From the NCBI GenBank assembly GCA_000169355.1, contig AAXX01000001.1, positions 1 through 64,000 on the forward strand: DNA of 64,000 bases, read 5' to 3'. The DNA comes from Flavobacteria bacterium BAL38 (GTDB taxonomy: Bacteria; Bacteroidota; Bacteroidia; Flavobacteriales; Flavobacteriaceae). Of this stretch, positions 1-10,600 are shown piece by piece. Each line of letters begins with the position of its first letter. The first letter of the stretch is position 1. A program made the position numbers and the translations under genes. The notes below the pieces were generated by a model. The model saw only the letters and a list, made by a program, of their open reading frames with translations, was not told where the DNA came from and searched no databases.

Positions 1-326
1 ATTGGTGATTTTTTTGCCAACTCTAGGTTGAGTAAGATGCTTTTAGAATCAGTATTACATGAACCCCATTTGGTTTTCATGTGTTTTACACCCCAATCAT
101 TGGTAGAAACCTCAATGATTTTTTCCCATTTTTCTAATAAAGGTTTAATCTGCAACTTTAATTGTTTGCGATACCATTCTCGCATTACAATTGCTTTTTC
201 TTCAGTTGTAGCACCTTCTTTTATCTTTAGTATAATTTTTTTTGTTCCTTCAATTTTCACCGAACTATATCCGTTCTTTTCTTTATCCGTAAAAAAACAT
301 TTTTTTGGAGAAAAATAACTACCCAT
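1..326 (-). CDS. YgjP-like (M48-type) metallopeptidase, partial
   Basis: This is the N-terminal 108 codons of a gene that runs off the left edge of the window. It starts at ATG 326, three bases after the stop of the restriction subunit. Visible features are a basic N-terminus and the motif KTKWGSC followed by LNLELAKKSP, which is typical of YgjP/DUF45-type zinc metallopeptidases. The HExxH zinc site should follow and lies outside the window. Such metallopeptidases often sit beside type III and type I restriction genes in Bacteroidetes. Its role there is unknown. It is the last visible gene of the operon. Confidence 0.75.
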   Translation of the reverse strand, partial: MGSYFSPKKCFFTDKEKNGYSSVKIEGTKKIILKIKEGATTEEKAIVMREWYRKQLKLQIKPLLEKWEKIIEVSTNDWGVKHMKTKWGSCNTDSKSILLNLELAKKSP

Positions 327-328
327 AA

Positions 329-3300
329 TTAATTCGTTGCAAAATCCACCACATCCTCAATACTACTGGCAACAATCATTTCACTACCAATAGTTTCAAA
401 ATGTTTTTTACCACAATCAATTTTGGCTTTTTCTTTTGGTCTTAAATCGAATAAACCTGTACTGCCTTTAGATTCAACTACAAAGAACAATTTTTCCTCG
501 TCTTTGTCTTTCCATAATACCGCCCAATCTGGATTGTAAGTTCCTAGTGGGGTATCTATTTTAAACCAGTCGGGAAGTTTTGCATAAACAGAAATATTTT
601 TGCTCTCTTCAAATTGTTGTGCAAGCTTTGATTCTACGCTAGAATCATATACCACATAAGTAAATGGAGATTTCGTACTCTCTTTTAGATTACTTTGCAA
701 ATACCCAAACAATTCTTGGTTTTCAAAAAGTTCTTGACTATAAAACTCTGCATCCCCTAATTTTTCATACTTCACACCATCAATGATATGCATTCTCATT
801 TGTTCATTGATAATATCAACACATCCTTCTATAAACTTTTGTGGATTTGCCTTGAAGTATTTTAACCTTATAGTTCCTGTAAGAATCTTGACAATAGATT
901 TTCGAGTAAGCTGAGTTTCATTTTGTAAATATCCAATGATGTCTGGTAATCTTTCCACTTCGCCATATAAGGTTTCGGATTCACTAACAACATTCTTAAT
1001 ATCAACTCCGCCAGCATCTATTGTGATTTTACCTTTACTGTAAGTCAATTTACCTCTAGTGATTTTCAGTTGATTATCAATCGCTTGAATACATTTTTTA
1101 ATTAACTCGTTTGAATCAAAGTTTACAGAGAATGTTGTCCTAAACTTTACTCGCTCCCAAAGTTCACGGAACTCTGGACTATCCAACACCATCTTGTTTA
1201 CTCTAACCAGTTGCTTTTTCGTAGCATCTTTTATCTCTAATCTACCAGCTGTTTCTTTAAGGGTATTGATGATTTGACTTGCAACCTGTGGGTTTTCGGT
1301 AAATTCTTCTGGAAGATTTACAGCACCGTCTTTTAATGCAATTCTTAGCGTGTCTTGAACTTTACCTTTGGCATCAATATAACCAACTGCAACTAAATGA
1401 TTGAAAAGCTCTACCGATTTCTCTTGACCTAAATAAACGGTATCTGTAGTTGGATTTCCATCTTCATCCTCAATGTTTATTATTTCTACCACCACGTCAC
1501 CAAAACTATGAATTGCAAGCACCCCAAACTTAATACCTGTTTCAGCTTCAATTTCTTTCTGAAAATTATCGACAAAATCGACATAAGATTCTGTAGCCAT
1601 AACTGTCAAAGTGTTCACCTCATGACCATATACACGTTCACCATCTTGATTTACACACAAACGAAGTCCACGACCAATTTCTTGTCGCCTTCTAATTTCT
1701 GAGTTACCAGCTTCTTTTAGGGTACATATTTGAAATACATTTGGATTATCCCAGCCTTCTTTTAATGCCGAATGTGAAAAGATGAACTTCACTTTCTTCA
1801 AATTGTCTTTCCCGTCATAAAAAGACAACAAAGTCTCTTTATCACGCATGATAAGGTTGTAAGTATCTTCATCAGCGTTTATACTTCCACTCGTATCTTT
1901 GAAGTACTCAAATTTATCTTTGGAATTGCTTCGTTTGGATTTCTTATCAATAGAGAAGTAACCATTATGAATTTGACTAGATTCTAGTTCAATATCTTTA
2001 ATTTCAGAAAATAAGCTATTGTATTTAGGCTTTGAAATCAGACGAGTATATTCCTTTTCAAATATCTCTGCATACGCTCCATTGGTAGCATTACCGTCCT
2101 CATCATATATACGATACTTCGATACTGTATCAATAAAAAATAAGCTTAATACTTTAATCCCTTGTGGGTTTAAAATAAGCTCTTTGTCTAAATGCTCTTC
2201 AATTGTTTTACGAATTAAAGCTGTTTTAATCTGCTTATCGTCAACATTGCCAATTGCTTCTCCTAAACGAATAATATCTTCTTTACTAGTAAAATCTATA
2301 TATTCGTTTCCTTGAACTCCAAATATGTCCTTGATGATATATCCTTCATATTCATCACGGTCTGTAAGTTCCCATAAATCTTCATTCTGTTTAACCCAAA
2401 CTGCTTTTCTAGTAATTCTGCCGTCTTTAAAAATATCCAATTCGAGTTTAGCTGTTGGAAATCCTTTACTCAATTTAATTTCTAGTAATCGAATATAAGC
2501 TTGACTGTTTGCACCTTCTGTTTGCACTGAACCTACTTCAATCTGCTTTACCAATTTCTTTTCATACGCATCAACCGCATCCAACTTGTACATCAAGTTA
2601 ACTTTCTCTTTATGGGTTGCAGAATAACGAACAATCGCCAAGGGATTTAAGTTTTGTACTGCTTTTTTACGTAAAGCGGTACTCATTGTCGTTTGCGGTT
2701 CGTCAATAATGATAAATGGGTTCGTGTTCTTTATTAAGTCCAGTGGTTTATACCCTAATGAATCATTGTAACGATGTATAATATTTGCCGTTTTTTTAAT
2801 ATCATTAGGGTTTTCAAAGCTTTTAGCAAAAGCATCAATGTTGATAACCATTATCTCCAGCTTATCATTTGTAGCAAAATCTCTAACTTCATTTAATTTA
2901 CTACTGTCGTAAACAAAGAAATTATAATTGATGTTATCAAACAATTCACGTAAATGCTCTTTGGTTATCTGTAGTGATTTGTAAACGCCTTCCTTGATTG
3001 GAATAGATGGAACAACGATTATATGTTTAGAAAAACCATATTTTGTATACAATTCCAAAATCGTTCTCAGATACACATACGTCTTACCAGTACCTGTTTC
3101 CATTTCAACTGTAAAATCCAATTCGTTACGATTAACTTCGCCACGTACCGATGGTTTTAAACCGTTACCTAATTGAATGTTTTGTACATTCTCCAATATT
3201 TTACCTTCAGTTAATGTAAGTCGGTTACCATAACCTAATTCGGTAAAACTTGCTTTGTAAACTGTTTGGTCTTGCTTTGCTATAAATTCTGGTGAATAAA

Positions 3301-3403
3301 CAGTAAAATTAGATTCACAAGTTTCTTGCCCTTTGAATATATCTACGATTGCATCTATAGCTTCTTGCTGGTAACTTAGTGCACTATCAAATTGTATTTT
3401 CAT
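329..3403 (-). CDS. res: Type III restriction subunit Res (helicase-nuclease)
   Basis: Superfamily 2 ATPase/translocase with a C-terminal nuclease, 1024 residues, the usual size for Res. Walker A TGTGKT is at residues 103-108, the Walker B equivalent DEPQ at 234-237 and motif III SATHKEK at 261-267. The C-terminal helicase half carries EGWDNP and QEIGRGLRL. Near the end NPDWAVL (957-963) followed by VVESKG (about 975-980) is a PD-(D/E)xK nuclease core. With Mod it should translocate or communicate between two unmethylated sites and cut DNA. It lies 10 bases downstream of mod in the same operon. All catalytic motifs look intact. Confidence 0.93.
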   Translation of the reverse strand: MKIQFDSALSYQQEAIDAIVDIFKGQETCESNFTVYSPEFIAKQDQTVYKASFTELGYGNRLTLTEGKILENVQNIQLGNGLKPSVRGEVNRNELDFTVEMETGTGKTYVYLRTILELYTKYGFSKHIIVVPSIPIKEGVYKSLQITKEHLRELFDNINYNFFVYDSSKLNEVRDFATNDKLEIMVINIDAFAKSFENPNDIKKTANIIHRYNDSLGYKPLDLIKNTNPFIIIDEPQTTMSTALRKKAVQNLNPLAIVRYSATHKEKVNLMYKLDAVDAYEKKLVKQIEVGSVQTEGANSQAYIRLLEIKLSKGFPTAKLELDIFKDGRITRKAVWVKQNEDLWELTDRDEYEGYIIKDIFGVQGNEYIDFTSKEDIIRLGEAIGNVDDKQIKTALIRKTIEEHLDKELILNPQGIKVLSLFFIDTVSKYRIYDEDGNATNGAYAEIFEKEYTRLISKPKYNSLFSEIKDIELESSQIHNGYFSIDKKSKRSNSKDKFEYFKDTSGSINADEDTYNLIMRDKETLLSFYDGKDNLKKVKFIFSHSALKEGWDNPNVFQICTLKEAGNSEIRRRQEIGRGLRLCVNQDGERVYGHEVNTLTVMATESYVDFVDNFQKEIEAETGIKFGVLAIHSFGDVVVEIINIEDEDGNPTTDTVYLGQEKSVELFNHLVAVGYIDAKGKVQDTLRIALKDGAVNLPEEFTENPQVASQIINTLKETAGRLEIKDATKKQLVRVNKMVLDSPEFRELWERVKFRTTFSVNFDSNELIKKCIQAIDNQLKITRGKLTYSKGKITIDAGGVDIKNVVSESETLYGEVERLPDIIGYLQNETQLTRKSIVKILTGTIRLKYFKANPQKFIEGCVDIINEQMRMHIIDGVKYEKLGDAEFYSQELFENQELFGYLQSNLKESTKSPFTYVVYDSSVESKLAQQFEESKNISVYAKLPDWFKIDTPLGTYNPDWAVLWKDKDEEKLFFVVESKGSTGLFDLRPKEKAKIDCGKKHFETIGSEMIVASSIEDVVDFATN

Positions 3404-3413
3404 AATTCACTAA

Positions 3414-5288
3414 TTAAATACTTTTAATTTCACTAATTCCAAATCGTTTTAAGGTCTGTACTGCATTTGCTTTTTCTACATCTGAGAAACCACTGTCTTT
3501 GAAAATTACACGGCATGTAGCTGGATTTAGCTCTTGTTTCCAAGCACCAATCCCTTCGGCAACTCTATTAGTAATATCGTCTGCTAAGCAAATAAATAAC
3601 GCACCAAACCCAACGCTAAATACTTTTTTACCATCCATTAACTTTTCATCAATTGGTAGCGTTAAGTCTAAGCCATACTTCAATAATATCTCAAACAATA
3701 CATCTTCTTCGGTACGGTCTGCTTTGATGTTTTCTTGAGCATCAAACAAACTTGCTTCTAGGTCTTCTGGATTGCCATCCCAACCTTTGATGTTGGAACT
3801 ATCTAATTTGAACACTTTAAATCCAAGGTCTAAGTCTTTTGCTTTATCTGGGTTTTCTTCTGCTATTTTTTTACCAGCTCTACGAATGCGTTCTTTGCCA
3901 ATTTCTGTGATTTTTTTAAATCCTTGTTGATACGCCACCTCTTTTTCATTTATTAATTCAGGTAATTGAACCAAAATAAATTTATTATTTCTATTGTAAT
4001 TTATATTTACATTGAAAACAGCGTGAGCAGTGGTAGATGACCCCCCAAAAAAATCAAGAATAATAGCATTTTTGGTATGGTCTCCAAGTTGTATCATTTT
4101 TTCAATTAAATCAACTGGTTTAGGATTGGTAAAAACTGAGGAGTTATTAAATAAATTTTTTACTAAAGTTGTACCATTGGTTGTAGCTCCAACATCATCC
4201 CACCATGTCTTAGTAACTTTTCCTCTATCTAACGCTTCTGATAAAAATCTTTTTCTTTGAGGACCAGCTTCTCCTGACGTTCCAAAAACAATTCTGTTAT
4301 CATTCATTAATATTTGAAATTTATCAAAATCATTTTTCCAACTTGAACCCGTATTCGGTAAGTATTTTTCGCCAGTTTTTGGATTTGTAATTTCATATTG
4401 CTGGTTAGGTCTCCAACCTCCAACTTGAAATGGGTCTGCTTTCCAAGGCCCTCTCACGTCATTATCAGGATTTGAAAAACCGTCACCAGATTCTGGAAGT
4501 CTAAAATGTTCTCTATTTTTTACAAAGTAATTTATGTCTTTTGCAAAAACTAAATTATAATTGTGTGATACTGAAATCAATGCAGTATTAGTCACAGATT
4601 TTGTAGAATTCCACATTATACAACCCATAAAATTTGATTCTCCAAAAATCTCATCACATATTTTCCTTAAATTATCAACCTCATTATCATCAATACTTAC
4701 AAAAATCACTCCATCTTCTTTCAATAAATTCCTAGCCAAACGTAAACGAGGATACATCATGTTTAACCAGTTAGAATGATAACGCCCATCACTATCAGAA
4801 TTGGTTGAAAGCTTGTTGCCTTCATCATCCACTTGTCCTGTAACTTGTTGGTAGTTCTTAAGGTTGTCTTTGTAGTTGTCTTTGTAAACAAAATCTTTAC
4901 CTGTATTGTAAGGTGGGTCAATGTAAATCATCTTTACCTTGTTGGCGTAGCTTTTTTGCATGAGCTTCAATACCTCCAAGTTGTCACCCTCTATATAAAG
5001 ATTTTGGGTGGTGTCCCAATCCACACTTTCTTCTTTACAGGGTCTTAAAGTTCCTGTACTAGGTTTGTGAGCTTCTCTACGTGCTTGTGCCTTGCCAGCC
5101 CAAGTGAAACGGTAGTATTCTTCACACTCCTCAATTTCTTCACCTAAGATTTCTTGAAGTACTTTGAAATCAATTTTTCCCTCAGCTAGAACTTCTGGGA
5201 AAAGTTCTTTCAATTTTTGGATGTTTTCATTTACAAGGTCAAGACTTTTTGTTTCCTGAGCACCTTGTGTTATTTTGTCTAGGCTCAT
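3414..5288 (-). CDS. mod: Type III DNA-methyltransferase Mod (N6-adenine class)
   Basis: Site-specific adenine methyltransferase of 624 residues. The catalytic DPPY is at residues 124-127 within IYIDPPYNTG, and the SAM-binding motif DFFGGSST follows at about 412-419. The catalytic motif preceding the SAM motif gives the beta-class order used by type III Mod proteins. The segment between them (about 220-380) should hold target recognition. The ATG overlaps the stop of the upstream DUF4391 gene (ATGA), suggesting translational coupling. Mod sets the specificity for Res downstream. The recognition sequence cannot be read from the protein. Confidence 0.93.
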   Translation of the reverse strand: MSLDKITQGAQETKSLDLVNENIQKLKELFPEVLAEGKIDFKVLQEILGEEIEECEEYYRFTWAGKAQARREAHKPSTGTLRPCKEESVDWDTTQNLYIEGDNLEVLKLMQKSYANKVKMIYIDPPYNTGKDFVYKDNYKDNLKNYQQVTGQVDDEGNKLSTNSDSDGRYHSNWLNMMYPRLRLARNLLKEDGVIFVSIDDNEVDNLRKICDEIFGESNFMGCIMWNSTKSVTNTALISVSHNYNLVFAKDINYFVKNREHFRLPESGDGFSNPDNDVRGPWKADPFQVGGWRPNQQYEITNPKTGEKYLPNTGSSWKNDFDKFQILMNDNRIVFGTSGEAGPQRKRFLSEALDRGKVTKTWWDDVGATTNGTTLVKNLFNNSSVFTNPKPVDLIEKMIQLGDHTKNAIILDFFGGSSTTAHAVFNVNINYNRNNKFILVQLPELINEKEVAYQQGFKKITEIGKERIRRAGKKIAEENPDKAKDLDLGFKVFKLDSSNIKGWDGNPEDLEASLFDAQENIKADRTEEDVLFEILLKYGLDLTLPIDEKLMDGKKVFSVGFGALFICLADDITNRVAEGIGAWKQELNPATCRVIFKDSGFSDVEKANAVQTLKRFGISEIKSI

Positions 5289-6055
5289 ATTTGACTTAGT
5301 TTTATTTTGATATCTTCTACTAGTTTTCTTTTTTGATGTATCGCTATGTTTAGCGTTACTTTTTGATTTTGTTGCTTCTCTGCTTTTATTTGGTTGGCTA
5401 GTTTTGAAATATCTTTTTCCAGCTCCTCCATTTTGTTTAATAACTCTAGGTCTTCCTTGGTTCGTGTGTTAGTTCGTTTTTGAAAAACACCTGTCACACT
5501 TGCACTATTCAATTGAATTATTGAATTGATATAACTTTGGTAAAACGATTCCAAGTTGGTTTTGTCCATAACTGCAAAATCAATAGACTTCAAAAACGCA
5601 TCGGTAGTATCGTCCTTAAATAACTTTGAAAGTACTTTTGTGGAATAATAATTCTCAATAGTACGCTTTGTTTTGTCGTTTTGGTTAATTCGTTTCTCAC
5701 ATGTGTTAACAATGAATTCTTGGTCGTTTTCTATTATAACTAACATCTGATACGGGATATACTTTTGAAATAATTGAATACAAGTATTTGCCACCGCATC
5801 CAATTTTTCATTACCAATCGTGCATACCATTATTTGAACCTCCTCAAAAGCAAATAGGTCATTTATTACACTTTGAATGTTGCTATTATTTGGCTTTATG
5901 CTTGCCAACCATTCCATTTGTGCTATAGATGAATTTAAAACCTTCTTCTCTGATGCAGAAAGCTCAAAATTCTTCAAAAAGAAAGCCTTGGTAAGCTTCT
6001 TTTCGAGCAATACCCTTTCTGGTAGGTTTAATATGTTTTTGTATCTTAAACTCAT
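5285..6055 (-). CDS. DUF4391 domain-containing protein
   Basis: This 256-residue soluble protein resembles the DUF4391 family, which is seen beside helicase and methyltransferase genes of type III-like loci. Its biochemical function is not known. Visible features are a mixed alpha/beta body and a Lys/Glu/Gln-rich C-terminal helix (about 205-250) likely to form a coiled coil. Its start codon directly abuts the preceding gene, sharing base 6055, and its stop overlaps the mod start by four bases. It is therefore made from the same message and probably assembles with Mod or the helicase. The family call is from memory of sequence style, so it is not certain. Confidence 0.72.
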   Translation of the reverse strand: MSLRYKNILNLPERVLLEKKLTKAFFLKNFELSASEKKVLNSSIAQMEWLASIKPNNSNIQSVINDLFAFEEVQIMVCTIGNEKLDAVANTCIQLFQKYIPYQMLVIIENDQEFIVNTCEKRINQNDKTKRTIENYYSTKVLSKLFKDDTTDAFLKSIDFAVMDKTNLESFYQSYINSIIQLNSASVTGVFQKRTNTRTKEDLELLNKMEELEKDISKLANQIKAEKQQNQKVTLNIAIHQKRKLVEDIKIKLSQI

Positions 6056-6789
6056 TAATACCAGTCCAATTTTAAATTAGGAATCTCCCTTTTAACCAAC
6101 TCTACAAACCTTGATTTGTAAAGAGTTGGTAACATTCTGTAATAATATAATCTAACCAAAACACTTTTCATTTCATCATCTTTTATCAATCTAATTGAGT
6201 TCAATCTGTATTCAGTTACTAATTTTTGTTGTTTGGATTTAGAGACACCTTCTTTGAAAACTGGCAGAAAATATCTGTAATTAAAAGTGTTAAAATATTG
6301 TCCTGGAAATGCATGATGAATAGTTTTGGTTTGCATGATTGGATAATCAATTTTGAAAAAATCTGAATTGACATAGTCAACAATTGCTTGCCTAAATTTT
6401 TCTGTTTGAACATAATATATTTCTGAGCTAACCTCATGATAAAAAAGTACTTTTTGAACTTCATAATTGTTAGAAAAAAGAATTTTATCTAACAATACTT
6501 CTACCTCGTTAAATTCTGAAACATGCATTAAAATCCATGCTATAAAGTTTAAGTTCGAATTAGGTTTATCAACAATTAAATATTTTGATAATCCATTAGT
6601 TATTATTGTTCGATAATTTTCATTGAGCTTCATTAATGAATAAAGAGGGTAACCAAGAGTACGGTAGTCTTTTGATTGAATATCTTCCAATTCTTGATTT
6701 ATAATAACATCCAAATTTTCAGTTAAAAACGAAACTTGTGAAACGTCACTTGTTTTATTTATCACGCTTAATTTTTCTAGTAACTCCAT
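6055..6789 (-). CDS. Hypothetical protein, tandem paralogue 2 in the restriction operon
   Basis: I do not recognise this 244-residue protein. It is clearly a paralogue of the gene just upstream (6875-7615): both begin MELLEKL and share RTLGYPLYSLMKL, EVQKVLFYHE and QKLVTEYRLNSIR. No signal peptide or membrane segment is visible, and it looks all-helical, possibly HEAT-like repeats. It abuts the DUF4391 gene, so it belongs to the operon. Family members might be scaffolds or specificity partners of the helicase, but that is inference. The upstream 85-base spacer begins with bases that resemble the 3' end of the helicase gene. Confidence 0.75.
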   Translation of the reverse strand: MELLEKLSVINKTSDVSQVSFLTENLDVIINQELEDIQSKDYRTLGYPLYSLMKLNENYRTIITNGLSKYLIVDKPNSNLNFIAWILMHVSEFNEVEVLLDKILFSNNYEVQKVLFYHEVSSEIYYVQTEKFRQAIVDYVNSDFFKIDYPIMQTKTIHHAFPGQYFNTFNYRYFLPVFKEGVSKSKQQKLVTEYRLNSIRLIKDDEMKSVLVRLYYYRMLPTLYKSRFVELVKREIPNLKLDWY

Positions 6790-6874
6790 TTATTTAATTC
6801 TTTATATTATTCATTAACACAATGTTTTTTAAATATTTTTTTGCTTATATAGTTCAAATTTTTATTTGTTATTT

Positions 6875-7615
6875 TCAATAATATCCTTCTAATTTTAAAT
6901 TGGGAAACTCTTTTGCAACCAACTTTACAAATCTTGATTTATATACGGTAGCTAGGTATGAATTATGATAAAGAAGTACCAAAGTCCTTTTAATTTTATC
7001 ATCATTAATAAAACGGATGGAATTCAATCTATATTCAGTTACTAATTTTTGTTGTTTTGATTGTGAAATTCCTTCTTTAAATATGGGCAGAAAATTTGTG
7101 TAATCAAATGTTTGAACATATTGACTTGGAAATGAATTATATGTTTTTTTAGATTCCATCATTAAGAAATCTGAATGAAAAAAATCAGAATTCACATAAT
7201 TTATGATAGCTTTTCTAAATTTTTCAGTTTGAATATAAAAATTATACGGGTAGTAACTCTCATGATAAAATAGAACCTTTTGAACTTCATAGTTATTAGA
7301 AAAAAGAATTTTATCTAACAATTCTTCTACCTCATTAAATTCAGATACATACATTAATACAAATGCTATAAAGTTCAAGTCCGAATTAGGTTTATCAACA
7401 ATAAAATATTTCGATAACACACTAATTATTACACTACGATAATTTTTATCAAGCTTCATTAGAGAATAAAGAGGATAACCAAGAGTACGGTAGTCTTTTG
7501 ATTCAATATCTTCTAATTGCTTAATGATAATAGTATCCAAATTTTCATTTAAAAACGAAAGCTGCGAAATGTCTTTGGTATTATTTATTTCGATTAATTT
7601 TTCTAGTAACTCCAT
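6875..7615 (-). CDS. Hypothetical protein, tandem paralogue 1 in the restriction operon
   Basis: Unrecognised soluble protein of 246 residues, paralogous along its whole length to the next gene (6055-6789). Divergence is concentrated around residues 115-170, where the two copies differ in aromatic-rich segments. The ATG follows the helicase stop codon with no gap (TAA ATG), so translation is probably coupled to the helicase. The retention of two full-length copies implies either dosage or distinct partners. No catalytic motif is visible. Confidence 0.78.
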   Translation of the reverse strand: MELLEKLIEINNTKDISQLSFLNENLDTIIIKQLEDIESKDYRTLGYPLYSLMKLDKNYRSVIISVLSKYFIVDKPNSDLNFIAFVLMYVSEFNEVEELLDKILFSNNYEVQKVLFYHESYYPYNFYIQTEKFRKAIINYVNSDFFHSDFLMMESKKTYNSFPSQYVQTFDYTNFLPIFKEGISQSKQQKLVTEYRLNSIRFINDDKIKRTLVLLYHNSYLATVYKSRFVKLVAKEFPNLKLEGYY

Positions 7616-10600
7616 TTATTTAATAATTAAGTAACTAACTAATTCTAAACTATCTTCTTGATTAATTGCATCGGCAAATAGTGTCGTTCCACCTGGAGTT
7701 GCAAGTGAATCTAAACCGATTTCTTCTTGAATTCCTTTCACTTCATCCAAAGTTTTTCGTAACAATTGAATGTAATTATCCATTTTTTTGTTTCCTTTTG
7801 TTTCCTTATCGAATTCTGCAATTAAATCAGTTGCTATTTTATCATTACCCATTCCTAATTTTCTAAAATAATCCAAAGCGGTCTTAGTTTGTGCTCCTTT
7901 GATAATTTCTGTTCCATCCAAACTAATGTAGGCAAGGAAAAAAGGATAAAGGATGTTGTTCTTTAAATGTTTTGAATAATCTTCGGTTGTGTCTTTCAAG
8001 CAAAAAATAACCCCTTGTTTGATTTCAGCTAAATTAGATTTTACAACAGCATAAGAAGCTCTTGGAATTTCGTTTAGTTCCATCAATTGTTCATCGATAC
8101 TTTTCTCAAGGTCAATTTTAAAGTCGTTAAAGGTCATATCGGTAATTGAGATACTTCCTTGAACATCTTCTAAATCTATCACTTGGTCTTGAAGCTGTTT
8201 TAATTGTCGTTTACGATAATCCAAATCTTGCATTTCACGACTATTCTGAGAGATTATATTGTCTTCACCAGTAGCCGAAACATCTAACATGACCATTTTA
8301 CCTTGAACACGTGCTACAAGGTCAATAAAGCTATCCAATTCCATACTTGGGAAAAAGTTTACCAATTGGATGTTATCATTTTGCGAACCTATTCGGTCAA
8401 TTCGACCAAATCGTTGAATAATTCTCACAGGATTCCAGTGAATATCATAGTTGACTAAATAATCACAATCTTGGAGGTTTTGACCTTCTGAAATACAGTC
8501 GGTACAAATTAACACATCAATCTCGTTTTTCTCGTCTGGATTGAGGTCATGTCGCTTTTTAGATTTAGGTGAAAAGTTAGTTAATATGGTATTCAAATCG
8601 GATTTGCAATTTGGCATATTTGTTTTGTTTGTATCAGAACCTGTTACGAGTGCCGAGTATACACTATGTTCATCAATTAACCAGTTTTTAAGTTCTTCAT
8701 GTATGTATTTAGCAGTATCCGCAAATGCAGTAAAAACGATTATTTTTTTATTACCCTCATTGATAGGATTTTCAATCTTTTCTGTGATTCGATTTTTAAG
8801 TTCTAATAACTTAGCATCACGATTACTATCAATTATGCTAATATTACTTAGTAGGGTCGCCAGTGTTGTTTTATCTTGTTTTAAATCTTGTTTCCAGCGG
8901 ATAATATCCATGTCTTGAATTAAGACTTTAGTTTTGCCACCTACCAGTAAATCTTCAAGTTCTGTATCATCTATTTCAATATCAGTAATATTAAAATCAC
9001 TATCAATATTACCGTTTTTGTGCTCATCAATTTGTCTAAGATTGCCGTCAATTGTTTCGATAAGACTCAGCAATGTTAGTCTGAAAGAATGAATTGAACT
9101 CTCTAATCTTTTTAATAAATTGATACGCATCAAATAAATCAAACTTTGTTCACGGTCAACTTGTTTGAACACACTTCCTGTTGCAGTAAGCATATCGTAT
9201 TTTTCTTCATAATAGGCACGTTTATCTGCACGCACATACCCAAGTGGAGAGTATGAAGCTAGTGTTAGAGTGCTTATTTCATCATAAATCACTCCAATAT
9301 CTTTGAATTGATTATCCGTATCAATTTCTGGATAAATTGTAATAGGAGCTAAACGAGTAGGGAACTTTCCGATGTCTGTTGTGTCATAGTATTTTTCGAT
9401 ATGCTTTCTGGAACGTGCTATAGTCAACATATCAAGTATTCTAAAATATGTCCCGTCTAAATGCTCCATCAACGATTTCACATCCAAGTTATTAGGGTCA
9501 CCATTTCGATACCAATTCGTAAATCTTCTTTGAGCATCTCGCATTACTTGAGTAATACTTTCGATACCGTGATTAGAAAAATAGTTATCGTTTCCTTCTG
9601 TTATAAATGAAATTTGATTTTTCAAATCGTTCATTTTATTGTTAACAGGTGTAGCAGAAAGCATCAAAACTTTTGTTCTAATATTAGCTTTAATCACATC
9701 GTTCATCAATCGCTTGTAACGTGTCATTCCTTCACGTTTATTTGGATTATTTCTGAAATTATGTGATTCATCAATAACCACTAAATCATAATTTCCCCAG
9801 TTGATTGTTTCCAGATTAATATCTCCAGATTTTCCTTTTTCTCTGGATAGGTCAGTGTGATTTAACACATCATAATTTAACCTGTCTTCAGCAAGAACAT
9901 TGTAAATATCATTTTGCTGGTAAACCGTCCAGTTCTCTCTTAATTTCTTTGGAGCGAGCACCAATATTCTATCATTGCGAAGTTGATAATATTTGATTAT
10001 GGCTAGTGCTTCAAATGTTTTTCCTAAACCAACTGAATCAGCTATAATACACCCTCCATACTTTTCAATTTTCTCGATAGCACCAATAACCGCATCCTTT
10101 TGAAAATTGAATAATAAACTCCAAATTTTTGAATTTTTGAAACCTACTTTTTCTAATTTTTCATCGGCACGTTCACTGATAGTTGAGTAATGAAAAATCT
10201 CTCTGATACTATATTTGTAAATAGCTTCTGGGGTAATGTTAACAGTTCCTTTTTTTAATCGTTCAGCAACTGCAACATTAATCAAAGATTTGCTATTGTT
10301 CCATGTGTTTTGAAATAATCCTAGAAATTGATTAGCTGTGTCTTCAAAGCATGTAATAAAAATCGGTGTTTTAGAAGAAACAACTCCAATGCACAATGAA
10401 TCAAAATCTAAAGGCGTAAGTGTAAAACAAGTTGACTTACCATTATCTTCAATAATCAGTATGTTTTGATTCCCTACACCACCTTGTCTTATTTGAATCT
10501 TTTTCTCTACAAGTTCAATAACTTGATTTAGTTTGTGTTTTCGGTCTAAAGAAAGTTCTAGTTTACTTTCTTTAGCAGAATGGATTAATCTAAAATCATC

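Noticed and set aside
28..318. Plus-strand open frame at the left edge
   Set aside because: It lies wholly opposite the metallopeptidase frame, whose translation carries a recognisable KTKWGSC motif.
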